Shown: piece after piece, positions 22,433-31,084 of the stretch
How the letters are laid out: each line of letters begins with the position of its first letter
Numbering within the stretch: position 1 is the stretch's first letter
DNA from: Actinomycetes bacterium
GTDB taxonomy: Bacteria; Actinomycetota; Thermoleophilia; UBA2241
Assembly: GCA_029547745.1 (NCBI GenBank)
Contig: JAKPOQ010000133.1
Span: 1-32,229 of the forward strand
Reading direction: 5' to 3'
DNA: 32,229 bases
Translations under genes and position numbers: made by a program
The notes under the pieces: generated by a model
What the model saw: the letters and a program-made list of their open reading frames with translations, nothing else
The model's database searches: none
What the model was told of the DNA's origin: nothing

Positions 22433-22879
22433 ATGGAGGTCATCCTTCTGCAGGACGTCCCTGATCTCGGTGAGAAGGGGCACCTCGCGACGGTGAGCAG
22501 CGGGTACGCGCGGAACTACCTGCTGCCCCGCAGACTGGCCGAGGTCGCGACACCGGGCGTGATCGTCGAGTTCCGGCGTCGGGAGGAAGAGCGCAAGGCG
22601 CGCGAGGCACGCCTGGCGGTCCAGGCCGAGGACATCACGGCCACCCTCAACCGCACCGTGCTCACCCTGACCGCCCGCGCCGGCGAAGGCGAGCGGCTCT
22701 TCGGCTCGGTCACCGCGGCAGACATCGCCCAGGCCATCAAGGACGCCCGCGGCTACAGCATCGACAAACGCAAGGTCCTGCTCGACGAGCCCATCAAGGA
22801 ACTCGGCACGTTCATCGTCGACGTCGAGGTCGCCGACGGGTTCGTCGCCTCGGTGAAGATCATCGTCGTGCCCGAGTAG
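22433..22879 (+). CDS. rplI: 50S ribosomal protein L9
   Basis: 148 residues, normal length. MEVILLQDVPDLGEKGHLATVSSGYARNYLLP is the L9 N-terminal RNA-binding domain, joined by the long Arg/Glu/Ala helix (about 45-75) to the C-terminal domain. The ATG at 22433 fits the family; a GTG at 22424 overlaps the ribosome site GAGGTGA. Ten bases separate it from the rpsR stop. Confidence 0.97.
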   Translation: MEVILLQDVPDLGEKGHLATVSSGYARNYLLPRRLAEVATPGVIVEFRRREEERKAREARLAVQAEDITATLNRTVLTLTARAGEGERLFGSVTAADIAQAIKDARGYSIDKRKVLLDEPIKELGTFIVDVEVADGFVASVKIIVVPE

Positions 22880-23005
22880 AATGCGCGAGCCACAGAGCAA
22901 AGCTCCGCGGCGGGCGCGGCCCCGGCTGCGGGGCCGGAGAACGACCTCAACCACTGCCTGAGGCATGACGCTAGAAGGCGTCCGGGGCCGGCGGTAGACT
23001 TCGGT

Positions 23006-23056
23006 CCCCGGCCCCTGCGGCCGGGGCCGCGGCGAGGACGGTCGCCTCGCCGCGGC
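23006..23056. terminator. Consecutive GC hairpins between rplI and dnaB
   Basis: CCCCGGCC/GGCCGGGG (23006-23026, 5-base loop) is followed by a 12-bp stem (23026-23037 with 23045-23056, 7-base loop); they share one base. They may end the ribosomal operon or shape the dnaB leader. TAGACT at 22995-23000 is a possible dnaB -10, which would put both hairpins in the leader. A further hairpin GGCCCCG/CGGGGCC lies near 22918-22935. Confidence 0.4.
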
Positions 23057-23088
23057 GGCGTGCCAGCACGACGTCCGAAGGAGTCCTC

Positions 23089-24447
23089 GTGGCGGTCGAA
23101 CCCATGTATCCGGCGCCGGTCTCGGCGCACGTCCCGCCACACGACAACGAGGCCGAGCAGTCGGTCCTGGGGGCCATGCTCGTCAATCCGAACGCGATCG
23201 CGGCCGCGGTCGAGACCCTGCAGGCCGACGACTTCTACCGCGACTCGCATCGCGCCGTCTATCGCGCCATCCTCACACTTTACGACCGCGGCGAAGAGGT
23301 CGACGTCGTCACCGTCGGCGCCCAGCTCGAGCGGGTGGGGGAGCTCGCCAAGGTCGGCGGCCGCGAGTTCGTCCACGCCCTCGCCGAGTTCGTCCCCGCC
23401 GCCGCCAACGCGGCCTACTACGCCGGCATCGTTCGTGAGCAGGCCGTCCTCCGAGGGCTCATCCGGGTGGGCAACGAGATCGCCGAGCTCGGCCACACGC
23501 ATCCCGGCGAGGTCGCGACCCTCCTCGACCTCTGCGAGCAGAAGGTGTTCGCCATCCAGCAGCAGCGGCGCTCGCAGGAGTTCCAGTCCATCCGTCAGGT
23601 GCTGGTACGCAACTTCGAGTACCTCGACATGCTGCAGCGCGAACAGGGCGTCACCGGCGTCGCCTCGGGCTTCGAGGGCATCGACCGGCTAACCGGCGGG
23701 TTCCAGCCGGCGAACCTCATCGTCCTCGCCGCCCGTCCCGGCGTCGGCAAGACCTCGCTCGCCCTCAACATCGCCCAGAACGTCGCCGTCGGCGGCAAAG
23801 CCCCGGTGGCGGTGTTCAGCCTCGAGATGAGCGCCCAAGAGCTGGGCGAACGCATGATGTGCTCAGCGGCGCGGGTGAGCTCCCACAGGGTACGCACCGG
23901 CACGCTGTCGGGCGACGACTACGCCAAGCTCATCCAGGCGGCCGGCGAGCTCGAGAAGGCCGAGGTCTACATCGACGACTCGGCCGGCCTCAACATGTTC
24001 GAGCTCCGCGCCAAGGCCCGCCGCCTCGCGAGCAAAGTGCCGCTCGCCCTGCTCATCGTCGACTACCTCCAGCTCATGGTGGGCGACGGCCGGGCCGAGA
24101 ACCGCCAACAGGAGGTCGCAGCGATCTCGCGCTCGCTGAAGCAGCTCGCCCGCGAGCTGAACGTGCCGGTCATCGCCGTCTCACAGTTGAACCGGGCCCC
24201 CGAGGCGCGCGCCGACCGCGAGCCTCAGCTCGCCGACTTGCGTGAATCGGGGGCCATCGAGCAGGACGCCGACATGGTCATGTTCATCTACGAAGATCCC
24301 AGCGACCCGTCAGCCAAAGGCGTCATCAAGCTCAAGATCGCCAAGCACCGCAACGGGCCGACGGGCGAGGTCCGCCTCGGGTTCGTGCGCGAGTACACCA
24401 AGTTCCGCACCCTCGCCGTGTCCGACGAGCTCGATCTCGAAGGCTGA
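23089..24447 (+). CDS. dnaB: Replicative DNA helicase
   Basis: 452 residues. The N-terminal DnaB domain (HDNEAEQSVLGAMLVNPNAI onward) is followed by the RecA-like core: Walker A ARPGVGKTS, VAVFSLEMSAQELGERMM, Walker B LLIVDYLQLM, VPVIAVSQLNRAPE and the Arg-finger region KHRNGPTGEVRLGF. It unwinds DNA at the fork as a hexamer. No intein interrupts it. GTG start with AAGGAG 5 bases upstream. Conserved position after rplI. Confidence 0.97.
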   Translation: MAVEPMYPAPVSAHVPPHDNEAEQSVLGAMLVNPNAIAAAVETLQADDFYRDSHRAVYRAILTLYDRGEEVDVVTVGAQLERVGELAKVGGREFVHALAEFVPAAANAAYYAGIVREQAVLRGLIRVGNEIAELGHTHPGEVATLLDLCEQKVFAIQQQRRSQEFQSIRQVLVRNFEYLDMLQREQGVTGVASGFEGIDRLTGGFQPANLIVLAARPGVGKTSLALNIAQNVAVGGKAPVAVFSLEMSAQELGERMMCSAARVSSHRVRTGTLSGDDYAKLIQAAGELEKAEVYIDDSAGLNMFELRAKARRLASKVPLALLIVDYLQLMVGDGRAENRQQEVAAISRSLKQLARELNVPVIAVSQLNRAPEARADREPQLADLRESGAIEQDADMVMFIYEDPSDPSAKGVIKLKIAKHRNGPTGEVRLGFVREYTKFRTLAVSDELDLEG

Positions 24448-24448
24448 C

Positions 24449-24471
24449 GGCGCGTGCGTGACGCACGCGCC
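24449..24471. terminator. Hairpin after dnaB
   Basis: An 11-bp perfect stem around a single central base (10 bp with a TGA loop in practice), starting 2 bases past the dnaB stop. No U-run follows. The next gene starts 19 bases later, so it may only attenuate. Confidence 0.5.
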
Positions 24472-24489
24472 TCGCGGTAGAGTAGAAGC

Positions 24490-25314
24490 ATGAGCGTCAT
24501 CATGCTCAACGGGGTGCTCGTCGCCGCCGACAAAGCCATGATCCCGGCCACCGACCGTGCCGTGACGCACGGCCTCGGTCTCTACGAGACGCTCAAGCTG
24601 GTCGACGGCGTCCCGGTGTTCTTCGAGGAGCACCTGCGGCGCCTCGAGAGCGGCATGGAGGCGCTCGGCCTGGAGCGGCCGTGCACGGCCGCCGAGCTGG
24701 CCGAGCAGATCTGCCGTCTCGCCGAGGCGACCGGCGTGCCGAACGGCGCCTGTCGTATCCTGGTCACGGCCGGACCGCCGGGGGGCAGACCCAATCTGCT
24801 GATCCGTACCGAGATTCGCGTTTTCCCGGCGCGTCCCCTGCGCGTGATCACCTACCGCGGCGTACGCGTGAGCGCCCAGTTCAAGGCAATGACGGTCATG
24901 CAGAGCCACCTGGCGCAACAGGCGGCCGCCAAAGCCGGCGCCGACGACGCCCTCCTCGTCGACGACGAGGGCCGCATCTTCGAGGGCGCGACCTCCAACG
25001 TCTTCATCCTGCGCGGCGGCGGTCTGCTCACGACGCCCGCCGAGGGCGCGATCCTCCCCGGGGTCATGCGCGCCGAGGTCGAGAAGGTCGCACGCGACGT
25101 CGGCATCCCGGTCGTAGAGGCCTACGCCCGCGTCGCCGACCTGCGTCCCGACGACGCCATGCTGCTTACGAGCAGTGTCCGGGGGATCGTCTCTGTCGAG
25201 AGCGTCGACGGCCGCCGCCTGCGCGTCGATGCGGAGTTGGCCGACCGTCTCCGCGCCCTCGTCGCCGTCGACGAGGCGGCGAGCGCGGCCGCGTTTCGCG
25301 CCAAGTACCTCTGA
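24490..25314 (+). CDS. Class IV PLP aminotransferase (branched-chain aminotransferase / aminodeoxychorismate lyase family)
   Basis: 274 residues. Fold-type IV features: MLNGVLV, DRAVTHGLGLYETLKLVDG, K132 in QFKAMTVMQSHLAQQAAAKAG (PLP Schiff-base Lys), GADDALLVDDEGRIFEGATSNVFI with E165, and LLTSSVRGIVSVESVDG. Substrate choice among IlvE, PabC and D-amino-acid types cannot be read reliably; without pabA/B neighbours and with a short length, PabC-like or IlvE-like are both open. The Shine-Dalgarno is weak. It ends tail-to-tail with the methyltransferase. Confidence 0.88.
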   Translation: MSVIMLNGVLVAADKAMIPATDRAVTHGLGLYETLKLVDGVPVFFEEHLRRLESGMEALGLERPCTAAELAEQICRLAEATGVPNGACRILVTAGPPGGRPNLLIRTEIRVFPARPLRVITYRGVRVSAQFKAMTVMQSHLAQQAAAKAGADDALLVDDEGRIFEGATSNVFILRGGGLLTTPAEGAILPGVMRAEVEKVARDVGIPVVEAYARVADLRPDDAMLLTSSVRGIVSVESVDGRRLRVDAELADRLRALVAVDEAASAAAFRAKYL

Positions 25315-25329
25315 CGCGGCCGCCGTTGC

Positions 25330-26055
25330 TCAGCCCGGACGGCGGGCTTCCAGAAACCAGCTCGTGTGGTGGTGCACGCGGCCGCCCGCAAGCGGCTCAT
25401 CATACGAGCGCTCCTCGAGGTCGAGAAGCTCGAGGCCGGCGAAGTCCGCCTCGAGCTCGTCCGCCGTGCAGAAATGCAGGTAGCCGGCCTCGACCCAACT
25501 GCGCTCCTCGCCCGCGACCGGCTCGCCTTTGGCGTAGTGCTGGGCGTCGCGCGGCGAGAGGGTACTGAGAAAGAGGAGGCCGCCCGGGCGCAGGAGGGCG
25601 CCGACGGCGGTCGCGAACCGGCGACGCCGTGACGGCGGCAGCAACTGGTAGACGTTGCTGGAGAAGACGACGTCGAAGCCGCCGCAGTCCGAGGCGTCGC
25701 CGCTCCCGCGACGGACCGCCGGAGTCGCGCCCCGTTCCGCCGCCAAGGCCTCCGGATCGGTGACCTCGAACTCGACGTCGAGGCCGCCCCGCCGGCTGCG
25801 GCGCGCCGCCGACACGGCAGCCGGGGAAGGGTCGATACCCAAGACCCGGCAGCCGAGTTCGGTGGCGAGGTAGAGGCTGTCGCGGCCGTAGCCACAGCCC
25901 ACGTCGAGAAGGTCGAAGCTGCGTCCCGCGGCGAAGCTCAGGCGGGCGACGGCCAGGCGAGCGAGCTCGCTCGGGCCGTCGCCCCAACGCTTCCCCTCGC
26001 GGCGGTAGCGCTCGTCCCAGTACGCCGCCTCGGGGGCGAGACCCGCGCCGTTCAC
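25330..26055 (-). CDS. Class I SAM-dependent methyltransferase
   Basis: 241 residues. Motif I is [18 protein letters not shown], followed by [18 protein letters not shown] (acidic end of beta 2) and [18 protein letters not shown] and [15 protein letters not shown] (motifs of the tellurite-resistance TehB/UbiE type). [19 protein letters not shown] at the N-terminus resembles thiol or tellurite methyltransferases. Substrate unknown. The GTG start overlaps the purC stop (GTGA), so it is coupled to purC; longer in-frame sequence upstream is purC in another frame. Confidence 0.85.
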   Translation of the reverse strand: MNGAGLAPEAAYWDERYRREGKRWGDGPSELARLAVARLSFAAGRSFDLLDVGCGYGRDSLYLATELGCRVLGIDPSPAAVSAARRSRRGGLDVEFEVTDPEALAAERGATPAVRRGSGDASDCGGFDVVFSSNVYQLLPPSRRRRFATAVGALLRPGGLLFLSTLSPRDAQHYAKGEPVAGEERSWVEAGYLHFCTADELEADFAGLELLDLEERSYDEPLAGGRVHHHTSWFLEARRPG

Positions 26056-26924
26056 GCCCTGGTGAGCCGTCGCCAGGCCTCCGCGTACTTCTCGGCCGTC
26101 TTCGCGACGACGTCGTCGGGCAGGGCGGGTCCAGGGGCCGTCTTGTCCCAGTCGAGAGTCTCGAGGTAGTCGCGCACGTACTGCTTGTCGTAGCTCGGCT
26201 GGCTCTTGCCCGGCTCGTAACCGTCCGCGGGCCAGAACCGCGACGAGTCCGGCGTCATGGCCTCGTCGATGAGGATCAGCTCGCCGTCCAGCAGCCCGAA
26301 CTCGAACTTGGTGTCGGCGATGATGATCCCACGTTCCAGCGCCCACTCGGCCCCGAACCTGTAGAGGTCGAGGGCCGCGTCGCGCACCCGCTCGGCGAGT
26401 CCCATGCCGATCCTGTCGGCCATGGCAGCGAACGGGATGTTCTCGTCGTGGTCGCCGATCGCCGCCTTCGTCGACGGCGTGAACAGCGGCTCGGGCAGCC
26501 GGCTCGCCTCGACGAGACCCGCCGGCAGCGGGATGCCGCAGACCGCGCCCGTCCGCTCGTACTCCTTGCGCGCCGATCCCGTCAGGTAGCCGCGCACGAT
26601 CGCCTCGACGGGAAGCGCCTCGGCGCGGCGCACGACGACGGAGCGTCCCGCGAGGTGGGCATGCGCCGCGTCGGCGACGAACGGGTCGGGGTCGACGACA
26701 TGGTTCGGGATGATCCCGCTCGTCTTCGCAAACCAGAAGTTCGAGATCTGGGTGAGGACGACACCCTTCTCCGGGATCGGCGTCGGCAGGACCACGTCGA
26801 AGGCGGAGATGCGGTCGCTCGTGACGATGAGCATCTCGTTGGGGGCGTACTCGTAGACGTCCCGCACCTTGCCGCGCGTGAGCAGGTTCCAGTCGTCCTC
26901 GTGCGACTCGTACAGCACCGTCAT
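26052..26924 (-). CDS. purC: Phosphoribosylaminoimidazole-succinocarboxamide synthase
   Basis: 290 residues. [66 protein letters not shown] and [27 protein letters not shown] are PurC segments for ATP, CAIR and aspartate binding. It catalyses step 8 of purine synthesis. This is the longer (about 290-300) form of the enzyme. The ATG overlaps the stop of the upstream gene as ATGA; AAGGAG lies 12 bases upstream. Confidence 0.96.
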   Translation of the reverse strand: MTVLYESHEDDWNLLTRGKVRDVYEYAPNEMLIVTSDRISAFDVVLPTPIPEKGVVLTQISNFWFAKTSGIIPNHVVDPDPFVADAAHAHLAGRSVVVRRAEALPVEAIVRGYLTGSARKEYERTGAVCGIPLPAGLVEASRLPEPLFTPSTKAAIGDHDENIPFAAMADRIGMGLAERVRDAALDLYRFGAEWALERGIIIADTKFEFGLLDGELILIDEAMTPDSSRFWPADGYEPGKSQPSYDKQYVRDYLETLDWDKTAPGPALPDDVVAKTAEKYAEAWRRLTRA

Positions 26925-28708
26925 GATGGGTCGGCTCCTTTCGCGGACGACGCCCGTCGGGCGATGAGGTCGAGCAGGGCCAGCGCCGCCGCGCGGGGGC
27001 CCTCGCTCTCGTAGCCGGCGAGGCCCAGCCGCGTGCGCAACTGGCCCACGGTCACTCCCGTTGCGTACGCGGCGCCGAACGTGCGCCGGGCGAGCTCGTC
27101 GTGGGTGGCGACGCGCTGCGCCGGCCCGAAGACGTTGGCGAAGTAGCAGTGCGTCAGGCCGGTCGCCGTGGTCGTGCCCTTCGCGAGGGCTGCGCCCTCG
27201 CGGAACACCCCCAAGGCCTCGTCGACGTCGGCGATGACCTCCACCACGGGGTGGTCGTCATCGACCGGTTGGTAGTTGTTCGCGTAGAGGATGAAGTCGA
27301 CGGGGTAGCCGTGGAGGACGTCCTCGAGCGTCGCGACGGGGACCACGACGCGGGCGTTGACGCGCTGCGGGCTCATGATGATCGCCCGGTCCATCTGCTG
27401 GAACGCGTAGCCCTGCTGGAGGTCGTCGAGGCGGACGAAGGCGCCGATCTCGGTGCCGTAGCCACGCACCACGCCGTCGTCTCCGACCTCGAGGGAACCC
27501 ATGTCGTCGGCGATCACGCGCATCTCGCGGATGCGGTCCTCGCCCGCGAGACGCAGCGCCTCGAGACTCTCGGACTTCCCGGTCGCCGTGTCGCCGATCA
27601 GGAGGACGTTCGCCGTCGTGCCGTCGGTGAGGACGATGTGCGTGAAGGCGCCGTGGAACGGCATGCGTCCCCGCTTCATCACCGCAAGGTTGTGCAAGGT
27701 GAGCGCCATCTTCTTCACATAACCGAAGTAGCCGAAACGGTCCTCGAGAGGGACCGCCGCGACAAGCAGCCGGCTCTCGGCGTCGTCGTGGAACACGGTC
27801 GGCTGCTCGCCGAAGCGCGCCAGCGCCTCCGGCGGCGCACCGTAAACGTAGACGGCGTCCGGCCCGGCGGCGATCTCGTCGTCGGACGCCATCTCGAACA
27901 GGTTAGCCAAGCTGAGACCGAGGCCGGCGAACCGCAGGTGGAAGTAGACGAAGACGGTGAGCGGGCCGACGAGCGCCGGATAGCAGAGCCAGTGCTCGCG
28001 GTCGAGACGCAGGCCGGAGAGCGGATCCTCGTCGACCTCGATGAAGCGGCCACTGCGCGTGTTGGCCGGCGGGTCGAGGAGCAGCGGCGGGTACATGAGC
28101 ACCTGGCGCACGAACGGGACGCCGCCGAGCAGCTTGCGGTAGCGCGCCGGGATGGCGGCGCGCCGCGGCGCGGCCACGACGCCGACCTCGCAACCGGCCG
28201 CCACCTGGCGGTAGACGCGCGGGTGAGTGGCGGTCACGTTCTCGGCGATGTCGCGGTACAACGCGCGGACGAGGCGGCCGAGGGCTTCGAGCGTCTCGTT
28301 GAAACTCCGGTACGGACGCCACTCGCCACGCTCGGCCGCCGGGTCTGCGCGACTCACGAGAAAGCGGTCGTACCTGCGCCAGAAGTCGTACAGGCCTTCG
28401 ACGAAGCCGTGCAGGTGCTCCCGTTGCGTCGGCAGACCGGTGTGCACGCCTGATGCGCGGGTGATGCGGTCGAGCGGGTTGTTCGCGAGCAGACGAAGGA
28501 GCTCGAGGAGTCTTTCGCGCGCGTCGTCGCCCGTCAGGCCGATCCGCGCCAGAGCGTCCGGGTCGTGCGCCTCGAGTCGGGCCACGTAGAGGCCGACGAC
28601 GCGCGCGAAGGCGTCACTCTCGACCAGCTCCTGCGTCGTCGCGCAGAGCTGTCCCTCGCTGTGGAGGACGATCTGGCGCTCGTCGACGTCGACGCGCAGA
28701 ACAGGCAT
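26921..28708 (-). CDS. Phosphoenolpyruvate carboxykinase-like P-loop protein
   Basis: 595 residues from the ATG at 28708 (GGGAG 8 bases upstream). The N-terminal 300 residues have no recognised domain. The C-terminal part shows GDTATGKS (372-379, kinase-1a P-loop), [12 protein letters not shown] (Asp pair 401-402, metal), [12 protein letters not shown], and [20 protein letters not shown], which parallels the C-terminal substrate/ATP loop of ATP-dependent PEP carboxykinase. It could be a divergent PEPCK or an HPr-kinase-superfamily regulator. Coupled by ATGA to purC. It is well conserved in composition with neighbours and shows no damage. Confidence 0.7.
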   Translation of the reverse strand: MPVLRVDVDERQIVLHSEGQLCATTQELVESDAFARVVGLYVARLEAHDPDALARIGLTGDDARERLLELLRLLANNPLDRITRASGVHTGLPTQREHLHGFVEGLYDFWRRYDRFLVSRADPAAERGEWRPYRSFNETLEALGRLVRALYRDIAENVTATHPRVYRQVAAGCEVGVVAAPRRAAIPARYRKLLGGVPFVRQVLMYPPLLLDPPANTRSGRFIEVDEDPLSGLRLDREHWLCYPALVGPLTVFVYFHLRFAGLGLSLANLFEMASDDEIAAGPDAVYVYGAPPEALARFGEQPTVFHDDAESRLLVAAVPLEDRFGYFGYVKKMALTLHNLAVMKRGRMPFHGAFTHIVLTDGTTANVLLIGDTATGKSESLEALRLAGEDRIREMRVIADDMGSLEVGDDGVVRGYGTEIGAFVRLDDLQQGYAFQQMDRAIIMSPQRVNARVVVPVATLEDVLHGYPVDFILYANNYQPVDDDHPVVEVIADVDEALGVFREGAALAKGTTTATGLTHCYFANVFGPAQRVATHDELARRTFGAAYATGVTVGQLRTRLGLAGYESEGPRAAALALLDLIARRASSAKGADPS

Positions 28709-28768
28709 GAGGCACTCCCGAGGTTCGAGTGGACCGGGGCGGTCGGTGAGCCCGAAGGATAGCATCAC

Positions 28769-28808
28769 CGGGGCGGGGCGGGCGCCTCCGGGCGCCCGCC
28801 CCGCCCCG
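28769..28808 (-). terminator. Very stable hairpin after sodB
   Basis: About 19 bp (28769-28787 with 28790-28808, one G-U pair) and a 2-base loop, all G/C, 20 bases past the superoxide dismutase stop. It separates the redox cluster from the PEPCK-like gene. No U-run. Confidence 0.6.
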
Positions 28809-28828
28809 CGCTCCGGCGCCTCCGCCCG

Positions 28829-29419
28829 TCAGCCGGCCTTGGACAGGTTCCGCGCGACGAACTCCCAGTTCACGAGCTTGTCGAAGAACGCCTGCACGTA
28901 GGCGGGGCGCAGGTTCTGATAGTCGAGGTAGTACGCGTGCTCCCAGACGTCGACGGTGAGCAGCGGCGTCGCCGACGTCGTCAGCGGCGTCTCGGCGTTG
29001 GGCGTCGTCACGATCTTGAGCGCGCCCCCGTCGGCCACGAGCCACGCCCAGCCGCTGCCGAAACGCCCGACGGCCGCCGTCTTGAAGTCCTCGACGAAGG
29101 CGTCGTAGCCGCCGAACGCGGCCTCGATCCTCGCCGCCAGGTCACCCGTCGGCGCGCCGCCACCGCCGGGTCTCATCCCGTTCCAGAAGAACGTGTGGTT
29201 CCACACCTGAGCGGCGTTGTTGAACAGCGGCCCCGGGGCCGCGCCGCGGATCACGTCCTCGAGCGGCTTGGCCGCGAGATCCGTACCCTCGGTCAGCTTG
29301 TTGAGCGTGTCCACGTACGTCTTGTGGTGCTTCCCGTAGTGGAAGCTGATGGTCCTCGCCGAGTACGCCGGTTCCAGTGCATCCTCGGCGTACGGGAGTG
29401 GTGGCAGTTCAAAGGCCAT
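28829..29419 (-). CDS. sodB: Superoxide dismutase (Fe type)
   Basis: 196 residues. Starts FELPPLPYAEDALEP; metal ligands are H27 (HYGKHHKTYV), H75 (QVWNHTFFW), D157 and H161 (DVWEHAYYLDY). Gln71, four residues before H75, is the second-sphere position that marks Fe enzymes. It converts superoxide to peroxide and oxygen in the cytoplasm. AAGGAGGAG lies 3-4 bases before the ATG at 29419. Last gene of a five-gene redox cluster with two Rieske proteins, glutaredoxin and ferredoxin:thioredoxin reductase. Confidence 0.95.
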   Translation of the reverse strand: MAFELPPLPYAEDALEPAYSARTISFHYGKHHKTYVDTLNKLTEGTDLAAKPLEDVIRGAAPGPLFNNAAQVWNHTFFWNGMRPGGGGAPTGDLAARIEAAFGGYDAFVEDFKTAAVGRFGSGWAWLVADGGALKIVTTPNAETPLTTSATPLLTVDVWEHAYYLDYQNLRPAYVQAFFDKLVNWEFVARNLSKAG

Positions 29420-29483
29420 GTCTCCTCCTTGCATGTTGAGCCGCGGCCGCCGCGGGCACGACTACGCCGGCCCGCGGCGGACT

Positions 29484-29870
29484 TCATTCCTTCACCTCGA
29501 CCTCGATCGCCCCTTCGTCGGTCACGCGCGCCGGAAACGTCGCGAGGTCATGGACATCGGCCAGCTGCCGACGCTCCTCAGGACGCTTGACGCGAGCCGC
29601 CGGGGATTCCTTCGCGCCGCTGTGGCGGTCGATCGCCGGGCTCAGGTTCTTGCCGCTGCGGATGTCGAACTGGGCGAAGTGCGCTGGACAGGTGATGATC
29701 CACCCTTCGAGCGTGCCCCGTTCAAGCGCTGCGTTCCGATGCCCGCAGCGGCGACCGATCGCATAGACAGTCCCCTCGTAGTTGCAGAGGCAGACCTCCT
29801 CATCGTCGATGCGCACATACTTGGTGCCGCCGGGGACGATGTCGTCGAGTCGCGCGACCTCACGCCACAT
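29484..29870 (-). CDS. Rieske [2Fe-2S] ferredoxin-like protein
   Basis: 128 residues from the ATG at 29870 (GAGGAGG 6 bases upstream). Ligands C42-G-H44 and C61-P-A-H64, 16 residues between the pairs, in RCGHRNAALERG and IITCPAHFAQFDIRSG. After the cluster domain, a basic segment (ARVKRPEERRQ) precedes a final strand. It is a soluble electron carrier of the kind that serves oxygenases or reductases; the partner is not visible. It lies upstream of sodB on the same strand. Confidence 0.9.
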   Translation of the reverse strand: MWREVARLDDIVPGGTKYVRIDDEEVCLCNYEGTVYAIGRRCGHRNAALERGTLEGWIITCPAHFAQFDIRSGKNLSPAIDRHSGAKESPAARVKRPEERRQLADVHDLATFPARVTDEGAIEVEVKE

Positions 29871-29885
29871 CGCGTCCTCCTCTCG

Positions 29886-30000
29886 CGCCTCGTCCGACCT
29901 CACGTTTCGTCCGACCTCACGTTTCGTCCGATCTCACGTTTCGTCCGATCTCACGCCTCGTCCGGCCTCGCGCCTCGTCCGGCCTCACGCCTCGTCCGGT
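29886..30000. repeat. 17-bp tandem repeat array (6.8 copies)
   Basis: Units of consensus CGYYTCGTCCGRYCTCA at 29886, 29903, 29920, 29937, 29954, 29971 and a partial at 29988. Units 3 and 4 are identical. The array fills the gap between two redox genes and runs into the stop codon and last codons of the reductase gene. The period is not a multiple of three. Confidence 0.92.
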
Positions 30001-30320
30001 GGGAACTGGGGAAGGCTGTCGGGGTCGGTCACGTCCTTGTGGACGAAGAGCCCGCACCAGCAGCGTCTCATCTTGTCGAAGTGTGCCCGGTGGAAGGGGA
30101 TGCAGGGGCAGACGATCCTCATGTCCTCGTCACGGGCGCCGCTGCGCCCCTGGCAGGGGCAGTACGGCGCCCCATGCTCCCGCTCGAGCTTGACCTCCTG
30201 CTGGAGCAGGAAGTCGGCGAGCTCCTCGTCCGGCGTGAACTTGAAGCCCAGCGGGTCGACGACCTTCCCGAAGAGGAAGCGCAGCGCGTCCTTGCGCTCC
30301 GCGACCGCCATCGCCCTCAT
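29985..30320 (-). CDS. Ferredoxin:thioredoxin reductase, catalytic [4Fe-4S] subunit
   Basis: 111 residues. Cys motifs C54-P-C56, C71-P-C73 and C87-W-C89 are the CPC...CPC...CxC set that holds the cluster and the redox-active disulfide. Spacing (14 and 13 residues between motifs) differs from the plant enzyme (16 and 8). It passes ferredoxin electrons to thioredoxin- or glutaredoxin-like partners; glutaredoxin is encoded just upstream. No variable subunit is seen. ATG overlaps the glutaredoxin stop (ATGA). The last residues PPDEA come from the 17-bp repeat array. Confidence 0.9.
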   Translation of the reverse strand: MRAMAVAERKDALRFLFGKVVDPLGFKFTPDEELADFLLQQEVKLEREHGAPYCPCQGRSGARDEDMRIVCPCIPFHRAHFDKMRRCWCGLFVHKDVTDPDSLPQFPPDEA

Positions 30321-30574
30321 CCCGTCCCGTTCACGAGCTCGCGGTAGCGCTCCGGATTGAAGCCCACGACGACCTCGCCGTTGATGACCGCCACCGGGAA
30401 GCGACGGCCGCCGCTGAGCTGGTGCGCCTTTTCGGCGGCCGCCTCTTGCTCTTGGCCGCTCAGCAAGTCGACGTCGACGGCCTCGAAGGCAACGCCCCTT
30501 TCGGTGAACCACTGCTTCGCCTTGCGGCACCAGGGGCATGTGCTCAACGTGTACAGGAACACCTCATCCGCCAT
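30317..30574 (-). CDS. Glutaredoxin-like protein
   Basis: 85 residues. FLYTLSTCPWCRKAKQWF places the active site at C13-P-W-C16; the cis-Pro region is RRFPVAVINGEVVVGFNPERYREL. GRRFPVAVING corresponds to the TVP substrate loop. It likely reduces disulfides and takes electrons from the adjacent ferredoxin:thioredoxin reductase. The ATG has GAGGAGG 7 bases upstream and lies 11 bases inside the end of the preceding Rieske gene. Confidence 0.92.
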   Translation of the reverse strand: MADEVFLYTLSTCPWCRKAKQWFTERGVAFEAVDVDLLSGQEQEAAAEKAHQLSGGRRFPVAVINGEVVVGFNPERYRELVNGTG

Positions 30575-30896
30575 CTCGGGCCTCCTCGAGCCGCACCAGG
30601 ACCTTGCCGTCTTTCTCCTTGACCGCATACGTGGAGATGGCGAGCTCCGGAGCGTCCAGGAACGCCCCGTCACGGATGTCGAAACGCCAGTCATGGCACG
30701 GACACGTGATCACGTACCCGTCCAGTCTGCCCGCCTTCAGCGGACAGGCCATGTGAGCGCATTTGTTGGCGATCGCGAAGAGCTCGCCGTGCTGTCGTAT
30801 GACGAGCACGGCGAGGCCCTTCGGATAGACCGCGAGAGGGACGCCCTCCTTGATGCTGACGTCGTCGGCGACCGCGACCCACGCCGGTCCTGACAC
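30564..30896 (-). CDS. Rieske [2Fe-2S] ferredoxin (NirD/BphF type)
   Basis: 110 residues from the GTG at 30896 (GGTGGAGC upstream). Ligands C46-A-H48 and C65-P-C67-H68 in NKCAHMACPLKAG and YVITCPCHDWRFDIRDG. The extra Cys at 67 is common in this family. The compact form WVAVADDVSIKEGVPLAVY... resembles small soluble Rieske ferredoxins. In-frame sequence up to 31067 lacks family character. First gene of the redox cluster Rieske-Grx-FTR-Rieske-sodB. Confidence 0.9.
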   Translation of the reverse strand: MSGPAWVAVADDVSIKEGVPLAVYPKGLAVLVIRQHGELFAIANKCAHMACPLKAGRLDGYVITCPCHDWRFDIRDGAFLDAPELAISTYAVKEKDGKVLVRLEEARDGG

Positions 30897-31084
30897 GCTC
30901 CACCCCTTCCACGGACGGTCCTCCGCGCCTCGCGCCCAACCGCCTCCCGCCCCCTTCCAGGCTTGACCGGGCAGCGAGACGGGATGTCGACGCGCGGCGA
31001 GTCGCTGCCGTCCTTCCCCGCCCGGAGGCGCGGCAAACTGCGCCACCGCGGCGGACTGCGCCGCCACGTGCCCCCAGCGGTCGA

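Noticed and set aside
29886-30000. CRISPR-like array
   Set aside because: The 17-bp units are directly adjacent with no spacers, and no cas genes are present; it is a simple tandem repeat.
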